A DNA stretch of 64,000 nucleotides from Aphodosoma sp045126975 (GCA_045126975.1 JBGVPL010000046.1:1-64000); one strand, 5' to 3'. Positions 33,665-42,646 are shown, counted from the first letter of the stretch. Numbers and translations: made by a program. Notes: generated from the letters alone by a model not told the origin.

Positions 33665-34829
33665 TTACACATTAAGACCTTCATTTTCTTTGCGCAGAAA
33701 TTCGGTAAAGTGTTCGGTGCTTGGTAGTTCGAGTTGATATTTTGATAAAAACAGATTGGCATCAGCACCCATCATGGTGTATTCAGCCATCTCTTGTCCA
33801 ACTTCCGAGCATAGCAATATGCCGATAGGCTCATTGTCGTCGGTGAGCATAATGTTTTTGCGATAGTAGGCAAGATACATATTTAGTTGCGCTACGTCGG
33901 CATAATCCAATCTGTGAGCTTTGAGTTCGATGATGACATGGCGTTTCAATATGCGATGATAGAACACCAAATCAGCCTTATAATATCGGTCGTCGATGAG
34001 CAGTTTTTTTGACGTTCTTCAAAGCAGAATCCCATTCCGAGTTCGAGTATAAACTCTTGTAAGTTACTGATTAATGCACTCTCGAGGTCCGATTCTTCTA
34101 TCACATCTTTGGCTTGTAGACCTAAAAATTCAAACACAAATGGCGACTTAATATCCATTGCTAAAGTTGCAATTTCGGCATTGCCTTGTACCATACGCGC
34201 CAACTCTTCAGGGCGTTTACTCCATTCACTGCGTTCGTAGTAATTAGAGTCAATTTGTCGTTGCAATTCGCGCACACTCCATGTTCCCTTGATAGCCATA
34301 GTTTCGTAGAACGCTCGTTTTAGTGGGTCATTTATTGGTATAAGAGAAACTAAATGGGTGAAAGATAATTTATTAAACAAAATGCTCGAATCTACAAGAA
34401 CTGAATTGTGCTTCTCTTGCAACATTGGCATAACAAATTGGTCAGTCACTGACTGACCTTTTTTAGAAGTTTGACTATCAATCAATTGTAATTTGTCAGT
34501 CACTGACTGACAAATTGCTAAATTAGTCTTCAAAAATTGAGCTATTGGTGCAAATAATTGAGAATAAGTCAGATAGAATTGATGATGAATTTTCAATGTT
34601 GTAACACTATATTTTTTATCGCCAATCGTTTTGTTAAATTCTGCAACAATCTCTCTCCATACAGCGCTCTATCACTTCCATGTTGCTCATATTCCACTAT
34701 ATAATATCCAGTTAATCAAGCTTTAGTTGTCACGTGCCGATTGATTATCAACCGAGCATTATTTTGTAGTGCATGGTCGGTATATTCAATTTGCTGAACG
34801 AGATTATCGAAATTTATGTTATTGTTCAT
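33665..34829 (-). pseudogene. Broken DUF1016 / PDDEXK nuclease (YhcG family)
   Basis: Reading through three lesions gives one DUF1016-family protein. From ATG 34829: NNINFDNLVQQIEYT...INRHVTTKA, then an in-frame TGA (34716-34718) where relatives have Trp, then LTGYYIVEYEQHGSDRALYGERLLQNLTK. A frameshift follows near 34600-34625, then KIHHQFYLTYSQLFAPIAQF... to GMGFCFEERQK, then a second frameshift at a T7 run (34004-34010; one extra base would restore LLIDDRYYKADLVFYHR) and the C-terminal PDDEXK part with IELKAHRLDYADVAQLN. The family is a nuclease-like domain of uncertain role. The conserved catalytic-like residues remain in the fragments, but the gene cannot be translated whole. A sequencing error could explain one homopolymer shift, not all three lesions. 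Confidence 0.85.
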
Positions 34830-34849
34830 AATGTTCGTTTTTTTATGTA

Positions 34850-34876
34850 GGGACGCACGGCTCGTGCGTCTGATAA
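34850..34876. repeat. GGACGC dyad
   Basis: TAGGGACGCACGG-CTCGTGCGTC, a short inverted repeat of the same class as those at 26537, 33494-33545 and 45159-45184. It sits in the leader of the broken nuclease gene. Confidence 0.7.
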
Positions 34877-34985
34877 TAAATAGATGATAGTCACAAACTA
34901 AGTTATCTTTTACAATGCAAAGATACAAAAAAATCCCCTAATAACGAAACTAATAAAATAAAAAACAAAAAAATAGACACAAAAA

Positions 34986-35016
34986 AAACCACCTCACAGC
35001 TTGTGTGAGATGGCGA
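34986..35016 (-). terminator. Terminator upstream of the broken nuclease
   Basis: Minus strand CCATCTCACA / TGTGAGGTGG stem with a five-base loop and a T8 run. Confidence 0.8.
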
Positions 35017-35033
35017 AAATATAAAAAAATATG

Positions 35034-35104
35034 TACCTGAAAAGCCACTTTCGGGTACATATTACTCTTGATATGTACCCAAAATGGCATTTTTGGGTAC
35101 ATGT
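35034..35104. repeat. Two tandem ATGTACC/GGGTACAT hairpins
   Basis: ATGTACC...GGGTACAT at 35034-35063 and ATGTACCCAAAA...TTTTGGGTACAT at 35076-35105. The second is a perfect 12-bp stem with a six-base loop. No gene spans them. Either a protein-binding pair or a small repeat element. Confidence 0.65.
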
Positions 35105-35120
35105 TTAGTGTTTATATCAA

Positions 35121-35240
35121 TTAAAATTTCTTCAATATTTGGTTTCCTTCTAATTGTGCAAGCGGCACTTGCACAATTGGGAATTGAGGATATGCTTCGG
35201 CAAATTGTCTCATATACTTTAAGTTACGGACAGAGTATCT
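35121..35240 (-). pseudogene. Relic of a second DUF1016 gene
   Basis: A 39-codon open stretch encodes RYSVRNLKYMRQFAEAYPQF...VQVPLAQLEGNQILKKF, recognisable as the middle of the DUF1016 N-terminal domain. The upstream 35240-35380 contains stops and only degraded coding text, behind a -7 box TAACTTTG at 35381-35388. The remainder of the gene is gone. With the repeated promoter this indicates a tandem duplicate that decayed further than its neighbour. Confidence 0.65.
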
Positions 35241-35437
35241 CAATATGATTGGTTGATGAAGTTAATTCCAATATCTTTGGCATTTGTCCAGTTTTTGGTT
35301 GGCCAATTTGTGCAGTTTTTGGCTACACAATTACAATATCTTCATTTTGAGGTAATAACTTGATATTTTCAATTTTTACAAAGTTACAAAAAATCCCCTA
35401 ATAACCAAACAAATAGAGCGAAAATCACACACAAAAG

Positions 35438-35462
35438 CCACCTCACAGGGTATGTGAGATGG
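35438..35462 (-). terminator. Terminator of the carbamoyltransferase operon
   Basis: Minus-strand stem CCATCTCACA / TGTGAGGTGG with loop TACCC, followed by CTTTTG; lies 75 bases after the last gene of the operon. Confidence 0.7.
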
Positions 35463-35537
35463 CGGATTAAAAGAATAGTTTTTTATACATGTATAGATCT
35501 AAAAAACTAATTATTTAATACTTGTATATTAAACATA

Positions 35538-35735
35538 TTACCACATTTCATGAGTATCTTTTTTCTCATAAGTATGTTGACGATTATACCAAGTAATAGT
35601 TTTATTTTTAAATATTAAACTATATGGTAGTAGTATTATAAGATAAACAATTGATAATACAATTGCAACTATTAAGTTGTTTATCTTTGCAAATAATTTA
35701 AATAATCTGTTTTTTATATTTTGAATTTTACTCAT
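35538..35735 (-). CDS. SxtJ-like small membrane protein
   Basis: 65 residues from ATG 35735, which lies just after the DUF5989 stop (35737-35739). A longer reading frame exists upstream but overlaps the preceding gene. MSKIQNIKNRLFKLFAKI then one membrane helix (about 20-41), then a basic, aromatic tail (NKTITWYNRQHTYEKKD). This is the size and layout of the small SxtJ-type proteins that follow DUF5989 in carbamoyltransferase cassettes. Function unknown; last gene of the operon. Confidence 0.72.
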   Translation of the reverse strand: MSKIQNIKNRLFKLFAKINNLIVAIVLSIVYLIILLPYSLIFKNKTITWYNRQHTYEKKDTHEMW

Positions 35736-35736
35736 A

Positions 35737-35877
35737 TTAAAAAAGTGTATAAATAAAAGGCATAACTGGCGAATTAACAAAGATAATTAATAAGGCAACT
35801 ATTAATAATATTATAATAATTGGTAATAGCCACCATTTTTTGCGTTCATATAAATAGCGAAATATTTTACTTACCAT
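35737..35877 (-). CDS. DUF5989 family small membrane protein
   Basis: 46 residues: a short basic N-terminus (VSKIFRYLYERKKWWLLPI), one membrane helix, and the terminal PFIYTLF. The ERKKWWLLP...PFIYTLF pattern is the hallmark of DUF5989. It overlaps the end of the carbamoyltransferase gene by 11 bases, so the two are translationally coupled. These peptides regularly accompany NodU/CmcH-type carbamoyltransferases; their role is not known. Confidence 0.88.
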   Translation of the reverse strand: MVSKIFRYLYERKKWWLLPIIIILLIVALLIIFVNSPVMPFIYTLF

Positions 35878-37645
35878 GAGATTTACGAATAATATAATTG
35901 TTCATTACTAAAGTATCAATACCAGAATTAAGAAAAGTATTTATTGCATCAGTAGGAGAGCAAACTATTGGTTCTCCCATCACATTAAAACTTGTATTTA
36001 CTAACAAAGGACAATTTGTCCTATCGTAAAAGCGTTTGATTAGCCCATAATATATTGGATTATCCTCTTTTTTCACAGTTTGAGGTCTTGCCGAATAATC
36101 ATAATGTGTAATAGCAGGATATGCAGACATGACCTCTGAAATACGATTATTTAAATCTGTTTCTTTATGTTCTATTCGGTTTAATTCATGAATATGAGTT
36201 ATAAACATCATATATGGAGAGTATATATCTTTATTAAAAACTTTTGAAACATGTTCTTGTAATACAGAGGGTGCAAATGGGCGAAATGCTTCGCGAAATT
36301 TTATTGATGCATTTAAACGAAATTTCATATCAGAAAGTCTCGGATCACCTAAAATGCTACGATTACCTAAAGCTCTCGGACCAAATTCAACACGCCCTTG
36401 AAACCATCCTATAATCTTCCCTTCTTCTATATCTAAAGAAACCGAATCATATAAGTCATTAATATCAGTTTTATAGTCATATGTTAGAGAATGTTGTTTT
36501 ATTGCCAATAAGATTTCTTCATTTGTATATGATGGACCTAAATAAGCAGAATTGTTATTTAATAGATTCTCTCCATTTAATATGGCAAAAGCAAGCGCTG
36601 CTCCAATAGCACCACCACTATCACCTGGATCTACTGGGACATAAACATTGTTAAAAATTTGTTGATCATAAATCCATCCATTCATGGAACAATTTAAAGC
36701 AACACCACCTGATATACACAAATTCTTGGAATTAGTTAATCTTTGAGCTTCTTTTGCTAATTTAAGACCAATTTCTTGGGTTACATATTGAATAGCACAA
36801 GCAATATCACAATGAACTTGTTCAATAGGTTCAGATTTATTTCTCTTTTTTATACCAAATAATTTTTCCCATTTGTGCTCATCTATCATACGCTCTCTAA
36901 TATGAAAAGTAAAATTATTCATATTAAGAGTTATTGCACCATCACCATGAATTAATACAATTTCATCTTTAATAATTTTAACATATTGTCTGACATTTTT
37001 TGAATCAACATTACCATAAGGAGCTAATCCCATAACTTTATATTCATCTGAATTTACTTTAAATCCAAGAAAATAAGTAAAAGCAGAATATAACAAACCA
37101 ATAGAATTAGGATAATGTTGTTCTTTAATTGTTTTTATACTCCCATTATGAGCATACATAATAGATGTAGTTGCCCATTCTCCAACTGCATCTAATACAA
37201 GAATTGCCGCATCACTATACCCAGAAGTAAAATAAGCCATAGCGGCATGTGATAAATGGTGCTCTACAAAACGTACTGAATCTATTTTATATTTAAATTT
37301 TTTCTTAAGTTCTTTTTTTATTAAACGTTCTAAATTTAAACGACTTCCCAACCATATAGGCATTGCCTTCAAAAATCTTGAATAACTATATGGAGCATCA
37401 TAAATAGCTGTTTCTAAAATACGCTCAAATTTTAAGAAGGGTTTTTCATAAAAAACTACATGATCTACTTCTGAAATGTCAATTTTTGCTTCTTTTAAGC
37501 AATATTCACAGGCTAATATAGGAAACTTATTATCATGTTTTTGTCTAGACAATCGTTCTTCTTGACAAGCTGCAATAACTTTTCCGTTTACTAAAATTGC
37601 AGCTGCAGAGTCATGAAAAAAAGCTGAAATTCCTAATATAATCAT
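35867..37645 (-). CDS. Carbamoyltransferase (NodU/CmcH/TobZ family)
   Basis: 592 residues. Transfers a carbamoyl group from carbamoyl phosphate (via carbamoyl-adenylate) to a hydroxyl of a sugar or natural product. The N-terminal Kae1-like domain has ISAFFHDSAAAILVNG at residues 5-20, FVEHHLSHAAMAYF with metal-binding His near 130-143, and the VLDAVGEW segment. The C-terminal YrdC-like half includes CISGGVALNC, VDPGDSGGAIGAAL and the EGKIIGWFQGRVEFGPRALGNRSIL block. Its acceptor here is unknown: a glycan made by the neighbouring glycosyltransferases is the simplest guess. Codon use is strongly A+T-biased like the rest of this block. Confidence 0.95.
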   Translation of the reverse strand: MIILGISAFFHDSAAAILVNGKVIAACQEERLSRQKHDNKFPILACEYCLKEAKIDISEVDHVVFYEKPFLKFERILETAIYDAPYSYSRFLKAMPIWLGSRLNLERLIKKELKKKFKYKIDSVRFVEHHLSHAAMAYFTSGYSDAAILVLDAVGEWATTSIMYAHNGSIKTIKEQHYPNSIGLLYSAFTYFLGFKVNSDEYKVMGLAPYGNVDSKNVRQYVKIIKDEIVLIHGDGAITLNMNNFTFHIRERMIDEHKWEKLFGIKKRNKSEPIEQVHCDIACAIQYVTQEIGLKLAKEAQRLTNSKNLCISGGVALNCSMNGWIYDQQIFNNVYVPVDPGDSGGAIGAALAFAILNGENLLNNNSAYLGPSYTNEEILLAIKQHSLTYDYKTDINDLYDSVSLDIEEGKIIGWFQGRVEFGPRALGNRSILGDPRLSDMKFRLNASIKFREAFRPFAPSVLQEHVSKVFNKDIYSPYMMFITHIHELNRIEHKETDLNNRISEVMSAYPAITHYDYSARPQTVKKEDNPIYYGLIKRFYDRTNCPLLVNTSFNVMGEPIVCSPTDAINTFLNSGIDTLVMNNYIIRKSHGK

Positions 37646-37650
37646 ATTTT

Positions 37651-38814
37651 TTATTTTTTAAAATAGTCACAAATTTGAGTTGCAACAACAGCATGTCCTT
37701 CCTTGGTGAGATGGATATCATTTTTAAAGAACATGGGTGAAGATTGTTTGCGAAATTCATCAGTAACATCAATATAACCAATATTCATCGAATCCATTTT
37801 ATGAGTTAACCAATAATTTGGATAATTTAAATCTATATAATTGGTATCTAATTGATATGCATTTACAACTTCTGTAAAATATTCTGTATATATTTGCTCT
37901 TTTGTGGGTATAAGTAATATTATTAATTCGGCACCTATTTTTTTAGAAATACTATTTATGCGATTTATTGAATACAAGAGAATATCTTTATCTTTTTCTT
38001 TTATAGGAGATGATTTTGTGTAGCAAATGTTATAATTTTTATTATTAATTTCATCTTCGAAAAAGGGATCGACACATCTAGGTATTTTGTTGTTAAAATG
38101 TGAAGGTATAATTATACTTGCACTCCTATATAAAGCTGATTTTTCTCTAAGCCATTCTTTTATTCCTGATTTATGTTCAATTATATTGAAAAAATCATTG
38201 TTCACACATAATTGAACTATAATTTTTTTAGGGTGTAAAGAAATTCCAAGATTAGTTATAAAATAGAATTCATCTATTATATTAGCCCCGCTTATACCTG
38301 CATTTACAACCTTCATTTCAGGATTTTTTTCTTCAAAAATAGATGAAAACATATATTCAAAATCAACTTGAGCTCCTTGAGTAAAAGAATCACCTATAAA
38401 AAGAACATCACAAGAATCTATTTCTGCATGTTGATTGACAATATTTTTTACTCGAAAACCCTGAATATTAGTTAAATATATACTATTAAATTCAGGATCT
38501 GTAAAATGAGTATTAAGTAATGGTTGATTAAAATAAAATTTATCATATGACCTATATAGATTTGGTATATTATAATCATCAAATACATGCCTAAAAATTA
38601 CTTCTGCATTTAATAAAACGCCTACAATCAAAAAAAAATTCACCCATATAACTTTGATAACATCCTTATTTAAAGAGGCTATTATGTACGTAAATAAAGC
38701 AATAGAAATTGCAAATAGGAAACCTGCAAGTATAGAATCTAATAGCAAAGAAAGCATTATTGGATTCCAAAATAAAACAATAGTCAAAGAAAATATTATA
38801 TATGTCTTATTCAT
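37651..38814 (-). CDS. Membrane-anchored SGNH-hydrolase-like protein
   Basis: 387 residues. Two to three N-terminal membrane helices (about residues 4-72) are followed by an extracytoplasmic SGNH-like domain: block I FIGDSFTQG with Ser143, an NAGISGANIIDE block, VNNDF, and a C-terminal NDIHLTKEGH resembling block V (His368). Proteins of this form sit beside carbamoyltransferases in glycan loci and may add or remove acyl groups. The block V Asp is displaced by one position compared with the usual DxxH, so activity is uncertain. It lies five bases upstream of the carbamoyltransferase gene. Confidence 0.78.
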   Translation of the reverse strand: MNKTYIIFSLTIVLFWNPIMLSLLLDSILAGFLFAISIALFTYIIASLNKDVIKVIWVNFFLIVGVLLNAEVIFRHVFDDYNIPNLYRSYDKFYFNQPLLNTHFTDPEFNSIYLTNIQGFRVKNIVNQHAEIDSCDVLFIGDSFTQGAQVDFEYMFSSIFEEKNPEMKVVNAGISGANIIDEFYFITNLGISLHPKKIIVQLCVNNDFFNIIEHKSGIKEWLREKSALYRSASIIIPSHFNNKIPRCVDPFFEDEINNKNYNICYTKSSPIKEKDKDILLYSINRINSISKKIGAELIILLIPTKEQIYTEYFTEVVNAYQLDTNYIDLNYPNYWLTHKMDSMNIGYIDVTDEFRKQSSPMFFKNDIHLTKEGHAVVATQICDYFKK

Positions 38815-38884
38815 AAATCAAATTTTAATAACCTTTTATACATATTCATATTAAAAATTCTAATATAAAAAAGTACAAGCAGAA

Positions 38885-40435
38885 TCAAGGAGATGCTTTG
38901 TAAATATATAAATAATTTCCATCTGGCAACTCTAGAACAGGTTTAAATTTTTCTGTATTTATACTTATATTATAACGTTCCTTTAGATACTTTAAATCTG
39001 ACAATATACAATAATAATCAATTTGTTCATTATCAAAATTTATTTTATCAACCAACATAATACTACAAACAGAAAATTTGCTATCACATAAATTTTGATA
39101 AAGAAGAATATTTTCACAAATTAAGATACTTGATTTATTATTTCTACTTATAAAATTAGATACAATATCTACTTGTTCAAAACGTTCATCTTGTTCCTCA
39201 TCTGAATAAAATTTTCTTAATTCTATTGTTTTTATAAATGCAAATAATAACACAATTATTGTTAATATATAGATAATTTTAATTCTTTTTATATTAGCAT
39301 ATAAAGAGTTTATAAAAATAAGAGGAATACAATAAAAGAAATTATTTATATATCTATAAGTATCAAAATGACTTATTTTTTCTTCATTTATAAAAAAATA
39401 TCCTCTATAATGACTTGAATATAAAAGTAAATATACAAACAATAAAGTAATAGAAATTAAAAGTATTTTATTCTGTAAATTCTTATAGGCTTTATAAAAA
39501 TATAATAAATAACATATATATACATAAAATACAATAGAAAAAGCCGGAATGGAAAAAAGAGATGAAATAAATATAGGAAATAATCGAAAAAAGTTATTTA
39601 AAGAAAATGTAGCTTCTCCAATATCTTTTGATTCCACCTGTTCAATCATAAAAATATTTTGACAACCAAATATATATATGCAGATAATTATTAAATATGG
39701 GATGTTATTTTTTATTTGAGAAAAAAATTCTTCTTTTGTTTTTAATCTACATAATGAAATTATAAAATCTATCATTGGAATGAAAAATAATGATAAATTT
39801 TCTCTTTTGCATAATAAAGCTAAACCAAAAGAAATCAAACATAAATATCTGCTAATCTGTGTTTTTGATTTACAATAGGAGTAAATAAAAACTAAACATA
39901 TAAAACTTGAAAATATTTCGGATAAAAAACATGTCGCAAATACATTTATTATTGGTGCTGCACAATATATTGAAGGTGCAATAAACCACCATTTATTATC
40001 TTCTTTAAAAAATGCTAAAGTTAAGATAATACAAAAAGCAATTAAAGTATTTATTATACTAATTAATTGAGGAGACCATCCCAAAATTTGAGTAAATATA
40101 CTTAAAAAAGTAGAATATGTTATAAAGTGTCCTCCATAAGTAAAAACAGAAAGAGGATTATCAAGACTACCTATTGCAACTGCATCAATTAGAAAAGATG
40201 ATGGATATATTCCATAGGAAAATTGTCGCGCACAAAAACTAAACGCATATGCATCTTCATATTCCAACCCCCAAAAACCAATATTATAGTTGTATTTAAA
40301 TAATAAAGTAAGTAATAAACAATATAAGATAATATACAAACTATTTTTATTTTTTTTTATATCAATTTTTATTTGATAAACAAATAAAAATATGAATAAA
40401 AATATAACAACAAGACAAAAGTAATAATATATCAT
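38885..40435 (-). CDS. Polytopic membrane protein, GT-C glycosyltransferase-like
   Basis: 516 residues, about 11-12 membrane helices. The first extracytoplasmic loop holds the acidic EYEDAYAF motif (near residue 80), and the topology resembles the GT39/GT83 polyprenyl-phosphate-sugar-dependent transferases. The C-terminal soluble region is about 120 residues. Its start codon overlaps the stop of the GT2 gene by one base (TAATG), so the pair is coupled. A GT2 that makes polyprenyl-P-sugar plus a GT-C that uses it is a known pairing. Family identity is by motif and topology only. Confidence 0.65.
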   Translation of the reverse strand: MIYYYFCLVVIFLFIFLFVYQIKIDIKKNKNSLYIILYCLLLTLLFKYNYNIGFWGLEYEDAYAFSFCARQFSYGIYPSSFLIDAVAIGSLDNPLSVFTYGGHFITYSTFLSIFTQILGWSPQLISIINTLIAFCIILTLAFFKEDNKWWFIAPSIYCAAPIINVFATCFLSEIFSSFICLVFIYSYCKSKTQISRYLCLISFGLALLCKRENLSLFFIPMIDFIISLCRLKTKEEFFSQIKNNIPYLIIICIYIFGCQNIFMIEQVESKDIGEATFSLNNFFRLFPIFISSLFSIPAFSIVFYVYICYLLYFYKAYKNLQNKILLISITLLFVYLLLYSSHYRGYFFINEEKISHFDTYRYINNFFYCIPLIFINSLYANIKRIKIIYILTIIVLLFAFIKTIELRKFYSDEEQDERFEQVDIVSNFISRNNKSSILICENILLYQNLCDSKFSVCSIMLVDKINFDNEQIDYYCILSDLKYLKERYNISINTEKFKPVLELPDGNYLYIYKASP

Positions 40436-41133
40436 TAAAAACCAAATTTATATCTAATTGTATAAAAAATAACTCCAAATCCATATTTAATAGACCTGAT
40501 AAAATTTATTGAAGAAGAAGTTTTTTCATATTTTGCAGGACAATAAATTTCATCTATAGTAAATCCTTTTTCAAATAATTCAATTATTATCTGATTATCA
40601 AAAATAAAATCATTTGAAAAATTATTATATTTAATTGTTTTTAATACATCACTTCTGAATGCTCGATATCCTGTATGATATTCCGAAAGATTCTTTTTCA
40701 ATACTAAATTTTGAAACTTAGTTAAAATTCTATTAAAAACATATTTATAAATAGGCATGCCCTTTTTTATTGCTTCAGATCCCTTTATCATTCTAGAAGC
40801 AAAAACAACAGATGCACCATTTTTAAACTTATCAATTATTTGAGGAATTAATTTTGGATCATACTGATAATCAGGATGCAACATTATTATTATTTCTGCA
40901 TTTAAAGATAATGCATAATTATAACAGGTTTTTTGATTAGCACCATAGCCTAAATTTTTAGAATGTTTAATAATATGTTTAATTCCCAATTGATATGCCG
41001 TTTTACACGTGTCATCTTTACTAAAATCATCAACTAATAAAATCTCATCTACAATATCATTAGGAATATCAAAAATTGTATTTTTTAATGTTTTTGCACA
41101 ATTATACGCAGGTAATACAACAACTATCTTCAT
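40435..41133 (-). CDS. Family 2 glycosyltransferase, polyprenol-phosphate-sugar synthase-like
   Basis: 232 residues, GT-A fold. N-terminal VVVLPAYNCAKTL, LLVDDFSKDDT with the nucleotide-binding DD at 35-36, SKNLGYGANQ, and the metal-binding segment MLHPDYQYD (D-x-D type). The SEYHTGYRAF segment is typical of DPM1-like synthases. No C-terminal membrane helices, as in soluble-type DPM1. It lies just downstream of hxsA, separated by a large palindrome, and is coupled to the GT-C-like gene. Confidence 0.9.
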   Translation of the reverse strand: MKIVVVLPAYNCAKTLKNTIFDIPNDIVDEILLVDDFSKDDTCKTAYQLGIKHIIKHSKNLGYGANQKTCYNYALSLNAEIIIMLHPDYQYDPKLIPQIIDKFKNGASVVFASRMIKGSEAIKKGMPIYKYVFNRILTKFQNLVLKKNLSEYHTGYRAFRSDVLKTIKYNNFSNDFIFDNQIIIELFEKGFTIDEIYCPAKYEKTSSSINFIRSIKYGFGVIFYTIRYKFGF

Positions 41134-41147
41134 TTTTAATACTACAG

Positions 41148-41186
41148 ATAGACATGCTTATACTTTAAAAGTATAAGCATGTCTAT
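41148..41186. promoter_or_regulatory. Large perfect palindrome between hxsA and the GT2 gene
   Basis: A 39-base dyad with 19-base arms (ATAGACATGCTTATACTTT and complement) around a single central base. On the minus strand it is not followed by a T-run, so it is not a standard terminator in the operon direction. On the plus strand T/A-rich sequence follows weakly. Candidate RNA-processing or stabilising hairpin after the peptide gene, or a protein-binding site. Confidence 0.75.
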
Positions 41187-41194
41187 AAAAAATT

Positions 41195-41458
41195 TTACCA
41201 ACCAGAAAAGTGTGAACTGTGTGAACTGTGTGAGCTATGAGAGCTGTGTGAACTGTGAGAGCTGTGTGAACTATGAGAATAATGCTGAGCAAGCAGATCA
41301 TATTCTCCTGCAGCTTCTAGAACTAATGCTTGTTCTTGTTGTTGTTCTAATTGATAATCTTTGTTTGTTACCTTGGTAACAATTTTTTCGCCAATAGAAG
41401 AACAATAACTTGCACCAGCAATCAACGCTGAAACAGCAAAAAATAAAAGCTTTTTCAT
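41195..41458 (-). CDS. hxsA: His-Xaa-Ser repeat peptide HxsA (radical SAM substrate)
   Basis: 87 residues from ATG 41458, which has GGAGG seven bases upstream; an in-frame ATG four codons earlier overlaps that site and is not preferred. It has an N-terminal signal peptide (MKKLLFFAVSALIAGASYCS), a Gln/Glu/Leu-rich spacer, then HYS, seven HSS units and HFS, ending GW: nine consecutive His-Xaa-Ser triplets. Serine and His codons vary between units, so the repeat is kept at protein level. It lies directly after hxsD-hxsB-hxsC, the defining partners of the His-Xaa-Ser system. The modification made on it is not known. Confidence 0.93.
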   Translation of the reverse strand: MKKLLFFAVSALIAGASYCSSIGEKIVTKVTNKDYQLEQQQEQALVLEAAGEYDLLAQHYSHSSHSSHSSHSSHSSHSSHSSHFSGW

Positions 41459-41494
41459 TGAAACCTCCATTTTTTAAATTAAACAATAAATTAA

Positions 41495-42640
41495 CTAACA
41501 CGATATATCTATATTATTAGATACAGATTCTATTTTTTTTATATATTGACTATGATGTTCTTTATTAGAAGCAAAGAATCCAGCACATTGTCCTTTCAAA
41601 ATACAATCTTCACATTCTGGTAGATATATATCTTTCCAATCTGAAATAGATTGTTGGGCATAGCAACGAATATCTTCTGGAAGAACACAGAGTTGCGCAT
41701 TGTATATATAGGTTTTTATGCCTCTATTAGAGAGTAGTAAAACAGCTTCGCGCAATTCTCTGTTATAGTCATAAGGGTCAATCCATAATTTATCTATGTT
41801 TTCTTTTGCTAAACCAGTTGTTTCCATTTGCATAAATGCAACTTGTGCAACAAATGGAAAATTATGATATATAAAATCAGCAAATTGTGGCAAACGTTTA
41901 TAGGTTTGTTTATGTACAACAATTCTTAATCCTATTTTTTGACGGAATAATGCTAAATTATATAGTCCTTGTACGGTCTTATAGAATGTATTTGCTCCAA
42001 CAATTTTATTGTGTTCTTCTGCAATATCTGAAAACAAAGGTATATCTATCTGCAAATCAAAATGTTTGCATTGGGCTAATTTCATTGCAAACTCTTTATC
42101 TGCAAACTTAACTCCATTAGAAAGAATACTAATTGCAGTTTTAGGAAGCTCTTTTTGAATATGTTTAATTATGACAAAAAGGTTGTCGCCTATTAATGTA
42201 GGCTCACCCCCTGTGATACCAATTTCTTGTGTATTTTTATCAAATAAAGATATTAACTGCAAATTGAAAGGTGTTTTATCCTTTTCTTGGAGAATAGGAG
42301 GCTGAGGACACATAATGCATCTGTGATTACAGCGTTCTGTTGCCATTATGGCATTATGAGATGATGCTATTTCATATAAGAATATGATTTCTCCTTTAGG
42401 ATTTATTACGACAACATCTCCTTCTTGGAAACCATTAATATTATTGACGACACAATATGGTTTGCCTGTATTGATGATTGATTGATTAGATGTAATGGTT
42501 GCAAAATAGCCATACGCTGGTTTGTTTGCTTCATTACTAACTAAAATGTTATTTGATCGGTTGAATATACTCTTACCAAAAGTAATTCTTCCAACAATAT
42601 CATCGTTAATATTATATGCGGTACTCTGAATTTGTTTCAT
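41495..42640 (-). CDS. hxsC: His-Xaa-Ser system radical SAM maturase HxsC
   Basis: 381 residues. An N-terminal barrel-like region of about 95 residues (GDVVVINPKGEI) precedes the radical SAM motif C104-x3-C108-x2-C111 (CNHRCIMC) followed by PQPP, and the GITGGEPTL segment. A Cys cluster near the C-terminus (CEDCILKGQCAGFF) looks like an auxiliary-cluster ligand set. It presumably modifies HxsA together with HxsB. Starts six bases after hxsB. Confidence 0.92.
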   Translation of the reverse strand: MKQIQSTAYNINDDIVGRITFGKSIFNRSNNILVSNEANKPAYGYFATITSNQSIINTGKPYCVVNNINGFQEGDVVVINPKGEIIFLYEIASSHNAIMATERCNHRCIMCPQPPILQEKDKTPFNLQLISLFDKNTQEIGITGGEPTLIGDNLFVIIKHIQKELPKTAISILSNGVKFADKEFAMKLAQCKHFDLQIDIPLFSDIAEEHNKIVGANTFYKTVQGLYNLALFRQKIGLRIVVHKQTYKRLPQFADFIYHNFPFVAQVAFMQMETTGLAKENIDKLWIDPYDYNRELREAVLLLSNRGIKTYIYNAQLCVLPEDIRCYAQQSISDWKDIYLPECEDCILKGQCAGFFASNKEHHSQYIKKIESVSNNIDISC

Positions 42641-42646
42641 AATAAA

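Larger units (their letters stand above)
34915..35465. repeat. Direct repeat of a terminator-promoter unit
   Basis: Two similar segments of about 90-100 bases (34915-35016 and 35378-35465). On the minus strand each reads: terminator CCATCTCACA-loop-TGTGAGGTGG, then GTTATTAGGGGATTTTTTGTA(A/T)CTTTG, which contains a -7 box (34918-34925 TATCTTTG; 35381-35388 TAACTTTG). Each unit stands upstream of DUF1016 sequence, as expected if one gene with its control region was duplicated in tandem. Confidence 0.75.

Noticed and set aside
34429..34515. Paired GTCAGTCACTGACTGAC palindromes as operators
   Set aside because: They lie inside the coding text of the broken DUF1016 gene (SVTDKL and SVTDQF). Duplication of a short repeat within the gene is the simpler reading, although they may belong to the same class of in-frame repeats.
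41215..41300. HSS repeat as a mere DNA microsatellite
   Set aside because: His and Ser codons differ between units, so the repeat is kept at protein level, and HxsB, HxsC and HxsD genes are adjacent.
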